Positions 8,843 through 17,405 are shown, counted from the first letter of the stretch. The stretch: 64,000 bases of DNA from Bacillota bacterium (GCA_023386345.1 JAEWJT010000009.1:62001-126000); one strand, 5' to 3'. Notes: a model not told the origin generated them from the letters alone. Made by a program: numbers and translations.

Positions 8843-9487
8843 TCATTTAGCTTGTTTTATCGTACCATGTTCTAATATGGTGTCTGCTTGCTGCTGAGTG
8901 AGTTCTCCATTTGCTATTTGTTTTATTAAATATTTAGAAACAGCTTTTGCTGCTTCGTCTGCTGTATCAAAGTGACCTAAATTCACAGCAGAGCCGTTTG
9001 GCAGTGTTATAATTGTTGAGCCAAGAGCTGTTGAGGGTTTTGCATTCCATGTTTCAGGGTCAAATGTACCGACAAGTACACCGCCATCTGGCAGCGTAAT
9101 AGATTTTGTGAAATGATACCCTTGTTTCATCAAAGCAATTTGTTCTTGCCACTTCATATAAAGGGCATCAACGTCTTTTTGAGTCCACTCACGACAAATA
9201 TAATTTCCATCTGTATTTTTTTCATAAAATGATTTGTCGCCGCTATTTGCGAGTTCTTGGTTTTTGGCATGTTGTTGTTCCATCCACTTTTCAAATTCGT
9301 CAATTTCCCAAAAATCAAGAGGATTGTTGTTTTCATCACCAAGTATGTTTTCGACTAAAAATTCATCATCATTTTCATTTTTGGTAAATGACATTGTGTT
9401 ATTTTGTATTTTTGACATGGCGAAAGTGGTAATCAGAGCAATTACCGCAACAAGTGTAAATCTCAATGATAAAAATTTGAGTTTCAT
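8843..9487 (-). CDS. Exported protein of unknown function, target of the adjacent two-component system
   Basis: A 214-residue protein with a Lys/Arg N-terminus and one hydrophobic segment (residues about 8-24: FTLVAVIALITTFAMS), a signal peptide or anchor. The rest is hydrophilic: an acidic stretch (residues 36-70) and a C-terminal part with TQQQADTILEHG. I do not recognise a domain. ATG 9487 is chosen because GGAGG lies eight bases upstream; the reading frame runs further but without a start signal. It lies leftward of a histidine kinase gene, separated by a terminator, and has its own promoter with four 11-bp-spaced response-regulator boxes. This suggests it is the output gene of that system. 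Confidence 0.75.
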   Translation of the reverse strand: MKLKFLSLRFTLVAVIALITTFAMSKIQNNTMSFTKNENDDEFLVENILGDENNNPLDFWEIDEFEKWMEQQHAKNQELANSGDKSFYEKNTDGNYICREWTQKDVDALYMKWQEQIALMKQGYHFTKSITLPDGGVLVGTFDPETWNAKPSTALGSTIITLPNGSAVNLGHFDTADEAAKAVSKYLIKQIANGELTQQQADTILEHGTIKQAK

Positions 9488-9529
9488 AGTAAAACCTCCA
9501 TAGTTTTTATTACACCAATCTTGGGTGTA

Positions 9530-9589
9530 ATAATAAGATAACATTCTGGTATGTAGTGTATATGAAACATCTATGAAATGTATATGAAA
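9530..9589 (-). promoter_or_regulatory. Promoter with four direct-repeat response-regulator boxes
   Basis: Boxes ATGTAG (9551), ATGAAA (9562), ATGAAA (9573) and ATGAAA (9584) are spaced exactly 11 bases apart. On the transcribed strand they read TTTCAT repeats ending 15 bases before a TATTAT -10 box (9530-9535). OmpR/PhoB-family regulators bind such helical-period direct repeats and replace the -35 element. The same 15-base gap to a -10 recurs upstream of the regulator gene itself. Confidence 0.7.
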
Positions 9590-9591
9590 TT

Positions 9592-9631
9592 AAAAAAAGC
9601 TCCTCAAAAAATAAAGAACATTTTGAAGAGC
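9592..9631 (-). terminator. Terminator after the histidine kinase gene
   Basis: Read leftward, GCTCTTCAAAA pairs with TTTTGAGGAGC and is followed by seven T residues. It sits between the kinase stop and the boxes of the exported-protein promoter, so the latter is a separate transcript. Confidence 0.75.
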
Positions 9632-9638
9632 AGAGTAA

Positions 9639-10757
9639 TTACATATTTATGATAAAACGCATACCTAATGGCTTTTTCATAGGACAAAAAGAATAGGACA
9701 GTTTAAGATTACTCAAAATTGAAGCTACGATATAAAGACCAAGTCCATTGCCTCCGTCTTCACGATTTCGTGCATAATCTGGGCGATAAAACGGCTCGAA
9801 AATATGCTTTAGATGTTCTTCAGAGATAGGCTGACATTCATTTTCAACAATAATTTCACGCCCTAACATATATACCGATATTGACTTGCCGCGTTCAGTA
9901 TAGGCAACAGCATTTCCTAAAACATTTGATAGAGCTTTTTCAAACATTTTAGGCGGCAAACAAACAGTAAAATTATCGGGTAACTCCATTTTGAAAAATT
10001 GCCCATTTGCTTGCGTTATCAACTGATACTGACTGCATAGCTTAGACAGATAAGCGGAAATATCAAAAGTTTGTGGTTGCTCGTTCTCTATGCTCGTACC
10101 TAACTTTGATGTATCCAAAATATCCGAAATCATCTTGCCAAGCTGTTCAGTTTGTTCCTTACATAGCGGTAGATATGTTTCGTAATCTTTATATTTTCCA
10201 ACTCCCATAATCATATTTTCAAGCATAGCATTAAGAGCGGTTACAGGAGTTTTTAATTCGTGGGAAGCAACACGAAGAAAATCCACTTTTTGTTTTTCTG
10301 CTTCACTTACACGATTTTTTTCTTCTTTCAAATGCTCAATAGTGGATAAGAGATTTTGGTATAATTTATTGATACTCTTTGATAATGTTCCGATTTCATC
10401 ATTTGAACGAATATTACAAGAAGCGTTTTTATCTAAATCTGCCATGTGTGTTGTTGTATCCAAAATATGTTTGATAGGTTTCGTGATTGCTCTTGAAAAG
10501 AAAAAGGCACATATAAGAGAAACAATCACGCACATTGATATGGAATATGGCAGTGAACCAAGAATAGCATTTGTAATTTCTGTATTTCGTGGAATAGAAG
10601 TTGGGGCTATACCAGGTATATTCTCAACTAATGTATTGCCATCAGCAGACAAAATAGGAGCAAGAAGATATATAATACCACTTGCAAGGAATGTAATCAT
10701 CATCATGAGTATCAGGGTGTAGATAAAAATTTTAGGAAAAAGTTTTAACTGCTTCAT
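9639..10757 (-). CDS. Sensor histidine kinase (HAMP, HisKA, HATPase)
   Basis: A 372-residue membrane kinase. Two membrane helices (about 10-33 and 70-91) flank a short extracytoplasmic loop of some 35 residues, too small for a classical sensing domain. Then come a HAMP region, HisKA with the phospho-acceptor His166 in ASHELKTP, and a HATPase domain with N-box NVLGNAV and G-box GGNGLGLYIV. It overlaps the response regulator gene by four bases, so the two are translationally coupled. The tiny loop suggests intramembrane or accessory-protein sensing of envelope stress, as in BceS-like or VanS-like kinases; the stimulus is unknown. Confidence 0.88.
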   Translation of the reverse strand: MKQLKLFPKIFIYTLILMMMITFLASGIIYLLAPILSADGNTLVENIPGIAPTSIPRNTEITNAILGSLPYSISMCVIVSLICAFFFSRAITKPIKHILDTTTHMADLDKNASCNIRSNDEIGTLSKSINKLYQNLLSTIEHLKEEKNRVSEAEKQKVDFLRVASHELKTPVTALNAMLENMIMGVGKYKDYETYLPLCKEQTEQLGKMISDILDTSKLGTSIENEQPQTFDISAYLSKLCSQYQLITQANGQFFKMELPDNFTVCLPPKMFEKALSNVLGNAVAYTERGKSISVYMLGREIIVENECQPISEEHLKHIFEPFYRPDYARNREDGGNGLGLYIVASILSNLKLSYSFCPMKKPLGMRFIINM

Positions 10758-11419
10758 TTGCCAACCTCGTATTTATAACCTATACCTTTAACGGTAACAA
10801 TACAGTCAAGTCGTAATTTCTTTCGCAGATTTTTGATATAGGTATCAATCGTTCTGTCAATAATCGGGTAATCATAGCCCCATAAATCGTCGAGTATTTG
10901 AGAACGAGTAAGCACCAAACCCTTGTGTTCCACAAGCAATTTTAGCAAATCAATCTCCTTAGGGGTAATGTCGATTTTTCCATTGATATCATTTGCCGTA
11001 TAGCCAGAAAAACTTACTGTTACATCACCAAATGTCATTGTATCAGACACGATGCTTTGTCCACCTCTACGTAAGAGAGCAGTTACACGTCTGCCAAGCA
11101 GTATCATAGAAAATGGCTTTGTGATATAATCGTCTGCTTGTTCATCAAAACTTGTAATCTGTGTGTATTCATCCGCAATAGCCGTAAGCATCAGAATAGG
11201 AATGGCGCTTTTCTGCCGTATTGCATGAAGTACGGCAAGCCCAGTCATTTTGGGAAGCATAACATCTAAAACAACAAGGTCGATATTGCTTTGATTAAAA
11301 ATCTGCAATGCTTCTGCTCCATCATAAGCAGAAATAATGTTGTGACCCGAAGATTTAAGATATTCACATATCGCTTCGTTAGTTTGTTTATCATCTTCAA
11401 CAATTAGTAATGCAGCCAT
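10754..11419 (-). CDS. OmpR/PhoB-family response regulator
   Basis: A 221-residue regulator. The receiver domain has acidic residues D9/D10, phospho-acceptor D52 in VVLDVMLP and a switch region up to the KPF motif. A winged-helix Trans_reg_C domain follows, with ITPKEIDLLKLLVEHKG and the recognition part RTIDTYIKNLRKKL. ATG 11419 has a strong GGAGG. It is the first gene of a leftward operon with the overlapping kinase gene. Its own promoter carries two 11-bp-spaced boxes matching those before the exported-protein gene, pointing to autoregulation. Arg codons are mixed AGA/CGN with even CGG, unlike neighbouring metabolic genes, a weak sign of transfer. Confidence 0.92.
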   Translation of the reverse strand: MAALLIVEDDKQTNEAICEYLKSSGHNIISAYDGAEALQIFNQSNIDLVVLDVMLPKMTGLAVLHAIRQKSAIPILMLTAIADEYTQITSFDEQADDYITKPFSMILLGRRVTALLRRGGQSIVSDTMTFGDVTVSFSGYTANDINGKIDITPKEIDLLKLLVEHKGLVLTRSQILDDLWGYDYPIIDRTIDTYIKNLRKKLRLDCIVTVKGIGYKYEVGK

Positions 11420-11434
11420 AGGAACACCTCCTTA

Positions 11435-11472
11435 ATTATAGTTTAGCATGGCAATATGGAACGTATATGAAA
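11435..11472 (-). promoter_or_regulatory. Autoregulatory promoter of the response regulator
   Basis: The -10 box TATAAT (11435-11440) is preceded, exactly 15 bases upstream, by TTCCAT (11456-11461) and TTTCAT (11467-11472), 11 bases apart. There is no good -35 hexamer, so the boxes overlap that position as in activator-dependent PhoB-type promoters. Confidence 0.7.
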
Positions 11473-11576
11473 TTTATTTTAATTTATATTTTATATCTTT
11501 TGACTGATTTAATCCACTTCTCGTGGATCTTATAAACATTTATAAGATATTATAAGGCGTTACATGGGCTTTTAAT

Positions 11577-11620
11577 CAATAAAAAATAATATATCGGAGA
11601 ATTAATTCTCCGATATATTA
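11577..11620 (-). terminator. Terminator of the formate/nitrite channel gene
   Basis: A perfect palindrome (ATATCGGAGAATT with its complement AATTCTCCGATAT) overlaps the stop codon and is followed leftward by a T-rich ATTATTTTTTATT tract. Confidence 0.8.
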
Positions 11621-12364
11621 TTCCTTATGATAAACATGATAATAAAGGACAGGCAGTAAAAGTCCACCGCCTATAAAGTTTCCAATTGTTGATGGTATTA
11701 GATTTCCAATTATTTGTGTTACTGTTATGCTGTTGTCAACTAAAGCTCCTAAAGGCAAGAAAAACATATTTGCAACACAATGCTCATATCCGCAAAGCAC
11801 AAATAACATAACAGGGAACCAGCATCCAAATAATCTGCCAATTGTATCCTTTGCTGTATAAGCAAACCAAACTCCTAAAGCAACAAGTATATTACAGATA
11901 GTTCCTTTAAGTAAAATTTGAACAAATGATAGCGATACCTTTGCTTTAGCGACAGTAGCAATTGTTTCTGCAAGTGCTGAACCAGGCTTGTACATTCCTG
12001 AATAATATACTATCAAAGCCACAGCTAATGAGCCAACTAGATTGCCAAACCACACCTGTGTTATGCTTGATACTAAATCCCTTATTCTAATTTTTTTATT
12101 TAGGCATCCAAATGTCATTAAGCAGTTGCCTGTGAAAAGCTCTCCGCCTACTAAAATTATTAGCATAAGCCCTACAGGGAAAACAGCAGCTTTTAGAAAT
12201 GGATTAGCATACATTGTTAGAAAGCCTTGCCCTCCAAGTGCGATGTAAAGTCCTCCCATAAAACTTAATAAAAATCTCTTCTTTACATTCATAGTAGCTT
12301 TTGTAACTGATAATTCTGTCACATAATCAGCGGTTTCCTTTGGTGTTAAATAATTATTTGTCAT
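11618..12364 (-). CDS. Formate/nitrite transporter family channel (FocA-like)
   Basis: A 248-residue FNT-family protein with six membrane helices. The first helix carries GGLYIALGGQGF, the second begins VGGELFTGNCLMTF (the FNT signature region), the third WFGNLVGS, and the gating histidine lies in GYEHCVANMFFLP. FNT pentamers move formate, nitrite or hydrosulfide across the membrane. It is divergent from formate-THF ligase with a shared 200-base promoter region, so formate is the most likely substrate; this is inference from context. The start follows an AGGAGG-like GGAGG sequence. Confidence 0.88.
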   Translation of the reverse strand: MTNNYLTPKETADYVTELSVTKATMNVKKRFLLSFMGGLYIALGGQGFLTMYANPFLKAAVFPVGLMLIILVGGELFTGNCLMTFGCLNKKIRIRDLVSSITQVWFGNLVGSLAVALIVYYSGMYKPGSALAETIATVAKAKVSLSFVQILLKGTICNILVALGVWFAYTAKDTIGRLFGCWFPVMLFVLCGYEHCVANMFFLPLGALVDNSITVTQIIGNLIPSTIGNFIGGGLLLPVLYYHVYHKE

Positions 12365-12499
12365 TTAAACCTCCATTCGTTAAATAAAATTTTTAAAAAT
12401 CTATCGACAAATCATACCTTTTAATGATATAGTATATTAGAAATAAATTCAAGATGAAAACGATAAATTTTTAAAATTTTTTTTGGCAAGTTTTGGTAA

Positions 12500-12520
12500 A
12501 AACATTAATGATTAATGTTT
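12500..12520. promoter_or_regulatory. Inverted repeat operator candidate between FNT gene and fhs
   Basis: Two perfect 10-base arms (AAACATTAAT and ATTAATGTTT) flank one G. It lies 45 bases before the fhs start in the divergent region, a typical place for a regulator site. TTGGCA and TAATGA, 17 bases apart, overlap it as a possible fhs promoter. I cannot name the regulator. Confidence 0.4.
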
Positions 12521-12564
12521 ATTATAAAATAATTTTTTTATAAATTGGAGGAATTAGATTTATT

Positions 12565-14250
12565 ATGGCAGAAAAATTTTTAACAGACATTGAAATCGCT
12601 CAAAATGCGGAAATGAAAGAAATCAATCAGATAGCAACTAAGATTGGTATTCCTGATAAGTACGTTGAAAACTATGGTAAATACAAAGCGAAAATTGACT
12701 ATAGATACTTAAATAACGAACTTAAGGATAACAAGGATGCAAAGATAATCTTAGTAACTGCAATCAATCCAACTCCAGCAGGAGAGGGAAAAACTACTAC
12801 AACTATCGGTGTTGCTGATGCTTTATCTTACCTTGGCAAAAAGACTGTTGTAGCTTTAAGAGAGCCATCTTTAGGACCAGTATTTGGTGTTAAAGGAGGA
12901 GCAGCAGGCGGTGGATATGCACAGGTAGTTCCTATGGAAGATATAAATCTTCATTTCACAGGAGATTTACATGCTATAGGTGCTGCTAACAACCTTTTAG
13001 CTGCTATGCTAGATAACCACATTCACCAAGGAAATAAGTTGAATATCGACACAAGAAGAATCACTTGGAGAAGAGCTGTAGATATGAATGATAGACAGCT
13101 AAGAAGTATAATAAGCGGTCTTGGAGGAAAATCAGAAGGTGTTCCAAGACAAGATGGTTTTGACATAACTGTTGCTTCAGAAATAATGGCAGTATTCTGT
13201 TTGTCAAGTGATATCATAGATTTAAAAGAAAGAATTGCAAGAATAATCGTAGCATATAACATGGATGGAGAACCTGTAACAGCAGGAGATTTAAACGCTC
13301 AGGGAGCTTTGGCGGCATTATTAAAAGATGCCTTAAAACCAAATTTAGTACAAACTTTGGAAGGAACTCCAGCATTTGTACATGGCGGACCTTTTGCAAA
13401 CATAGCACATGGCTGCAATAGCGTTATGGCAACAAGAATGGCTGCTAAAATGGCTGATTATGTTGTAACAGAGGCAGGCTTTGGAGCGGATCTTGGAGCA
13501 GAAAAATTCATAGATATCAAATGCCGTATGTCTGGACTTAGACCAAGTGCAGTTATAATAGTTGCAACTATAAGAGCTTTAAAATACAACGGCGGCGTTG
13601 AAAAAGCAGACTTAAACAATGAAAATTTACAAGCATTAGAAAAAGGTCTTCCAAACCTATTAAAGCATGTTGAGAACATAACAAAAGTGTTTAAATTGCC
13701 AGCAGTTGTTGCTATAAATAAATTCCCTACTGATTCAGCAGCAGAGCTTAAATTAGTAGAAGACAAGTGCAGAGAGCTTGGAGTTAATGTTGCACTTTCA
13801 GATGTATGGGCAAATGGCGGTAAAGGTGGAGTTGCAGTAGCTAACGAAGTTCTAAGACTTACTGAAACTGAGAGCAATATGGAATTCTCTTATGACTTAA
13901 ATCTGTCTATAAAAGATAAAATAAAAGCTATAGCAACAAAAATTTACGGAGCAGATGATGTTGAATTCGCTCCAAAAGCAAGCAAAGAAATAGCTAATTT
14001 TGAAAAATTAGGATTTGGTAATTTACCAATTTGTATGGCTAAAAATCAGTATTCATTGACTGATGATCCTAAAAAATTAGGTAGACCAACAGGATTCAAG
14101 GTAACTGTAAGAGATATAACTCCTTCAATAGGAGCTGGATTCTTGGTTGCATTGACAGGAGACATAATGAAGATGCCAGGACTTCCAAAGGTTCCATCAG
14201 CAGAGATGATAGATGTTGATGCAGACGGAAAAATTAAAGGATTGTTCTAA
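12565..14250 (+). CDS. fhs: Formate-tetrahydrofolate ligase
   Basis: A 561-residue enzyme that couples formate, THF and ATP with 10-formyl-THF. The P-loop is PTPAGEGKTTTT (residues 69-80), followed by LREPSLGPVFGVKGGAAGGGYAQVVPMEDINLHFTGD broken here into its well-known blocks: REPSLGP, GGAAGGGYAQV and HFTGDLHAI. Length is that of the family. GGAGG precedes the ATG. In acetogens it fixes formate; in histidine or purine fermenters it runs backward to make ATP. Here the hutU/ftcD/fchA genes 13 kb away and the divergent formate channel make the ATP-yielding direction plausible. Confidence 0.97.
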   Translation: MAEKFLTDIEIAQNAEMKEINQIATKIGIPDKYVENYGKYKAKIDYRYLNNELKDNKDAKIILVTAINPTPAGEGKTTTTIGVADALSYLGKKTVVALREPSLGPVFGVKGGAAGGGYAQVVPMEDINLHFTGDLHAIGAANNLLAAMLDNHIHQGNKLNIDTRRITWRRAVDMNDRQLRSIISGLGGKSEGVPRQDGFDITVASEIMAVFCLSSDIIDLKERIARIIVAYNMDGEPVTAGDLNAQGALAALLKDALKPNLVQTLEGTPAFVHGGPFANIAHGCNSVMATRMAAKMADYVVTEAGFGADLGAEKFIDIKCRMSGLRPSAVIIVATIRALKYNGGVEKADLNNENLQALEKGLPNLLKHVENITKVFKLPAVVAINKFPTDSAAELKLVEDKCRELGVNVALSDVWANGGKGGVAVANEVLRLTETESNMEFSYDLNLSIKDKIKAIATKIYGADDVEFAPKASKEIANFEKLGFGNLPICMAKNQYSLTDDPKKLGRPTGFKVTVRDITPSIGAGFLVALTGDIMKMPGLPKVPSAEMIDVDADGKIKGLF

Positions 14251-14350
14251 TATCAATAAATAAAACTTGATAAGCTTTGTAAGATTATAGATTAAAGTTT
14301 TTTGCAGAGCTATTTGAAGAAACAAACTATTGCATAATATAACAAAAATG

Positions 14351-14386
14351 AGAAAGATTTCATAAAAAAGTGAAGTCTTTCTTTTA
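14351..14386 (+). terminator. Probable terminator of fhs
   Basis: AGAAAGA-TTTCA pairs with TGAA-TCTTTCT (one mismatch) and is followed by TTTT and an AT-rich tract. It lies 100 bases past fhs. Confidence 0.6.
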
Positions 14387-14448
14387 ATTTTAAAAACAAA
14401 CTATTTATAAAAAAAATCTTTTTTAAATAAAAATTTGAAGCTTTTATA

Positions 14449-14596
14449 TTGACTTAATTATTTCTTGTGTTAAACTCATAAATACTATATATTGATATTT
14501 TAATTGGTATAAAGACACTTCATGTAATAGAAAAATTTTTAAATAACTTTTAATGAGGAATTATAATATCATTTAGAAATCTTGATTTAATCAAGA
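14449..14596 (+). promoter_or_regulatory. Promoter and inverted repeat before the amino-acid permease
   Basis: TTGACT (14449) and TAAACT (14471), 16 bases apart, form a candidate promoter. At 14580-14596 a perfect inverted repeat, TCTTGATT-T-AATCAAGA, sits just before the ribosome site of the permease and could be a repressor operator or a small hairpin. The rest of this 370-base gap holds only the fhs terminator. Confidence 0.4.
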
Positions 14597-14618
14597 ATAT
14601 GACATAATGGAGGAATTT

Positions 14619-15938
14619 ATGAGCGAAAAGAAACAAAAAGCTATGCAAAAAAATGTAAGCTCATTAGGAGCTTTAGCAATCGTTGTTGGAATGATTATTG
14701 GCTCTGGTATTTTTTTAAAGCCTGGAATAGTTTTAAGAGCTGCTGAAAGTCCGATGATGAGTATTTTTGCATGGATTGCCGGAGGTATAATAACACTTGC
14801 ATCAGCATTATCAGTTGCTGAGATATCATCAGCCATTCCTAAAAATGGTGGATTGTATGTTTACTTAGAAGAATTATATGGTGAGAGATGGGGATTTTTG
14901 CTTGGCTGGGTTCAATCAGTTATATCTTATCCGGCATCGGTGGCTGCGCAAGCTATTGCATTTGCAATTTCTGCATCATTCTTTTTACCACTTGATCCTA
15001 TGCAGCAAAAGTTTCTTGCTTTAGGAGTATTGGCATTTTTATTAATAATGAATATTTTATCTACAAAATACGGATCGTATATTCAAATCGCCGCTACTAT
15101 AGGAAAATTAATCCCTGTTATAGCAATAATAGGAGTAGGATTATTTGCTGGTATAGCACCAGGTAGTGCAGGTCTTGGAATGTCAAGTGCTAAAAATTTA
15201 TCAGGTCTTGGGGCTGCTATACTTGGTACACTGTGGGCTTATGATGGATGGATAGGTGTAACCAATATGACGGGAGAGATTAAAAACCCTGAGAAAAAGC
15301 TACCTATGATTATTGGTGGCGGAGTTGTATTTGTAATTGCTATATATGTGGTTTTCAATATGGCAATATTCTTTACACTTCCACAAGATGCTATTATAGC
15401 TTCTAAAAACCCAGGCATAGACACAGCAAATGCACTTTTTGGGCCAGCTGGGGGAGCATTCATATCAGCAGGTATTATGATTTCTGTATTTGGTGCTCTT
15501 AATGGATATTTGATGACAGCAGCTCGTGTTCCACAAGCTATGGGAGAGCGTAAGGCGTTACCATTTGCTAATTTCTTAGGAAAGCTTCATCCGAAATTCC
15601 AAACACCTACTAATGCTCTGATATTTGAAAGCATTCTAGCAGTTGTTTATATATTGTCTGGCAGTTTCAATACATTAACGGATATGCTTATATTCGTTCT
15701 TTGGATTTTCTTTACAATGGGTGTAGCAGGAGTGTTTATTTTAAGGAAAAAGCATGGCAAAGGCAAAGGATACACTGTTCCTTTATATCCAATAGTTCCG
15801 TTAATAGGAATTTTGGGAGGTTTGTATATTATAATAAATACAATCATGACTTCACCAAGGCTTTCATTTACAGGAATAGGAGTAACCTTGATAGGCTTAC
15901 CAGTATATTATTATTTGAAGAAGAAAAAAGCTAACTAA
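14619..15938 (+). CDS. APC-superfamily amino-acid permease or exchanger
   Basis: A 439-residue transporter with about twelve membrane helices. The first helix contains VVGMIIGSGIFLKPG, the unwound GSGIF substrate-binding motif of the APC family, and helix six carries ILGTLWAYDGWIGVTNMTGEIKNPEK. These features are closest to LAT-type amino-acid exchangers such as the Bacillus Ser/Thr exchanger SteT; the substrate cannot be stated. ATG 14619 is chosen over ATG 14607 because GGAGGA lies between the two and would be inside the coding region otherwise. It is a single-gene unit with its own candidate promoter and a hairpin terminator. Confidence 0.88.
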   Translation: MSEKKQKAMQKNVSSLGALAIVVGMIIGSGIFLKPGIVLRAAESPMMSIFAWIAGGIITLASALSVAEISSAIPKNGGLYVYLEELYGERWGFLLGWVQSVISYPASVAAQAIAFAISASFFLPLDPMQQKFLALGVLAFLLIMNILSTKYGSYIQIAATIGKLIPVIAIIGVGLFAGIAPGSAGLGMSSAKNLSGLGAAILGTLWAYDGWIGVTNMTGEIKNPEKKLPMIIGGGVVFVIAIYVVFNMAIFFTLPQDAIIASKNPGIDTANALFGPAGGAFISAGIMISVFGALNGYLMTAARVPQAMGERKALPFANFLGKLHPKFQTPTNALIFESILAVVYILSGSFNTLTDMLIFVLWIFFTMGVAGVFILRKKHGKGKGYTVPLYPIVPLIGILGGLYIIINTIMTSPRLSFTGIGVTLIGLPVYYYLKKKKAN

Positions 15939-16021
15939 AGAATAATTGAAATAGTAATGAAAAACAGTGAAATGAAATTTTCAAAACATATAATAAAATA
16001 GCATCAAGATAAAATGATATG

Positions 16022-16068
16022 GAAAAGTTATTCTAATACAATAAGAAAAGTATGGAATGACTTTTTTA
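16022..16068 (+). terminator. Terminator of the permease gene
   Basis: AAAAGTTATTC pairs with GGAATGACTTTT through one G-T pair across a 22-base loop and runs into TTTTTT. Confidence 0.6.
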
Positions 16069-16348
16069 TTTATATATAAAGAACAAGGAAGGATTTTAAG
16101 TTTGTATATACTTATTTTTTTAATAAGTGTAATTAGAGCTAATACTTTGCCAAAAAAGTTTAATATATTAACATGAGACTTTTATGTAGTGTATATTTTT
16201 GTGTTTTTACTTTGTCAAAATATTATGTAAAAAATTACATATTTTTATAATATTTAGTATAAAAATATATTGCGAAATTTCTAATCATATATTATAATCT
16301 AAATATTAAAATTCTTTTAAGGATTTAACGGTTATATTTACATATGAC

Positions 16349-16387
16349 AGGTAAGAAAAAGCGCTTGATTATAAGTGCTTTTTACTT
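16349..16387 (+). terminator. Terminator-like hairpin in the intergenic region
   Basis: AGTAAGAAAAAGCGCTT pairs with AAGTGCTTTTTACTT around GATTAT. It is about 410 bases past the permease, which already has a terminator, so it likely ends another, short transcript. Confidence 0.55.
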
Positions 16388-16411
16388 GTGCTTTAGTTTT
16401 TGAAACACAAC

Positions 16412-16451
16412 CAAACAAATGTTTGCTTTTTGTTTTTTGATATGATATACT
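16412..16451 (+). promoter_or_regulatory. Promoter with LexA-like operator before the SRAP/TerB module
   Basis: CAAACAAATGTTTG (16412-16425) fits 12 of 14 positions of the Firmicute LexA box CGAACRNRYGTTYC and overlaps the -35 TTGCTT (16423-16428). The -10 TATACT follows after exactly 17 bases (16446-16451). SRAP proteins are SOS-associated, so LexA control would make sense. The palindrome and spacing are seen; LexA binding is inference. Confidence 0.5.
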
Positions 16452-16704
16452 ATGAATAGTTCTAAATTTATTTTAATTTATGATATATCTTGAACTAATT
16501 GCTGCATTGTTAGCTTGTTTTATAATATGGAAAATGTGGGCATAATATTTCAAGCTGCATACAACTTTATTTGATATTGTTACAATTACAGAACGAATAT
16601 TGATTCACTGTGATATGAAAATGTAGAATTTATCTATTAGTAATGATTTTATATTGTACTCATATTCAATAATAAATTATTTGTAAAAAAAGAGGTATAG
16701 TAAT

Positions 16705-17334
16705 ATGTGCGGAAGATATGCTATCTTAACAGAGGATGAGATAATTGAAATACGAGAGATTTTAAAAAAATTATCTTTACATATTGTAAGAGATGAATTT
16801 TTGGAGTATAATGAAGAGAATGGGGAAATTTGCCCTACTGATTTTGCTCCAGTTATAACTAAGAGAGAAAAAGGATTTTATTTTGAAAAACTTAAGTGGG
16901 GATTTAATAAATGGAATGACTCTGGTGTAATTATTAATGCACGCTGTGAGACTATTAAAATTAAAAGTACATTTTCAAGCTTAATAAAGTTTAGCAGATG
17001 TGTTGTTCCAGCAGGAGAATTTTTTGAGTGGAAAAAACTTGAAAAGGGAAAGAAAAAGCATTTTATAAAGGATAAAAACGATAACATTTTATTTATGGCC
17101 GGATTGTATCGTGATACTATCGAAGGCAAAGAGTTTGTAATCATCACAAAAAATGCTGTTGGTGAGATGAAAAACATTCATGACAGGATGCCTGTAATTT
17201 TGAGAGTTAATCAAATTGGAGATTGGCTTTCTGGGAAGTTGCAAGCAGAGGATTTAGAAAAATTAGATTTTGATGTAGCAGTAAATCCTTGTAAAAATGA
17301 TGATAATTATAATGAGCAATTGAGCTTATTTTAA
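16705..17334 (+). CDS. yedK: SRAP-domain protein (YedK/HMCES), abasic-site DNA-protein crosslinker
   Basis: A 209-residue SOS-response-associated peptidase-fold protein. It starts MCGRYA, which leaves the catalytic Cys2 at the N-terminus after Met removal, and has NARCETI, the VPAGEFFEWKK block and IHDRMPVIL with the active-site His. HMCES/YedK forms a thiazolidine crosslink with abasic sites in single-stranded DNA to shield them. It lies 71 bases upstream of the TerB/ATPase/helicase module on the same strand and may be cotranscribed with it. A LexA-like box lies far upstream. Chromosomal yedK is common, so its link with the module may be chance. Confidence 0.92.
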   Translation: MCGRYAILTEDEIIEIREILKKLSLHIVRDEFLEYNEENGEICPTDFAPVITKREKGFYFEKLKWGFNKWNDSGVIINARCETIKIKSTFSSLIKFSRCVVPAGEFFEWKKLEKGKKKHFIKDKNDNILFMAGLYRDTIEGKEFVIITKNAVGEMKNIHDRMPVILRVNQIGDWLSGKLQAEDLEKLDFDVAVNPCKNDDNYNEQLSLF

Positions 17335-17405
17335 ATAGTAAGTTAGATTTTACTTTAATACCACAAAGACAGATATATTTAGATATTTCGAGAGGAATTT
17401 TTGGG

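Larger units (their letters stand above)
16069..16704. other. Long AT-rich intergenic region with possible small RNA and promoter
   Basis: No protein gene is seen in these 636 bases. TTACAT and TATAAA with a 17-base spacer (about 16234-16265) could start a short transcript that ends at the strong hairpin 16349-16387. Further right lies a promoter with a LexA-like box (16412-16451), probably serving the SRAP and TerB/helicase genes with a leader of some 245 bases. The last 240 bases hold no structure I can name. Confidence 0.4.
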
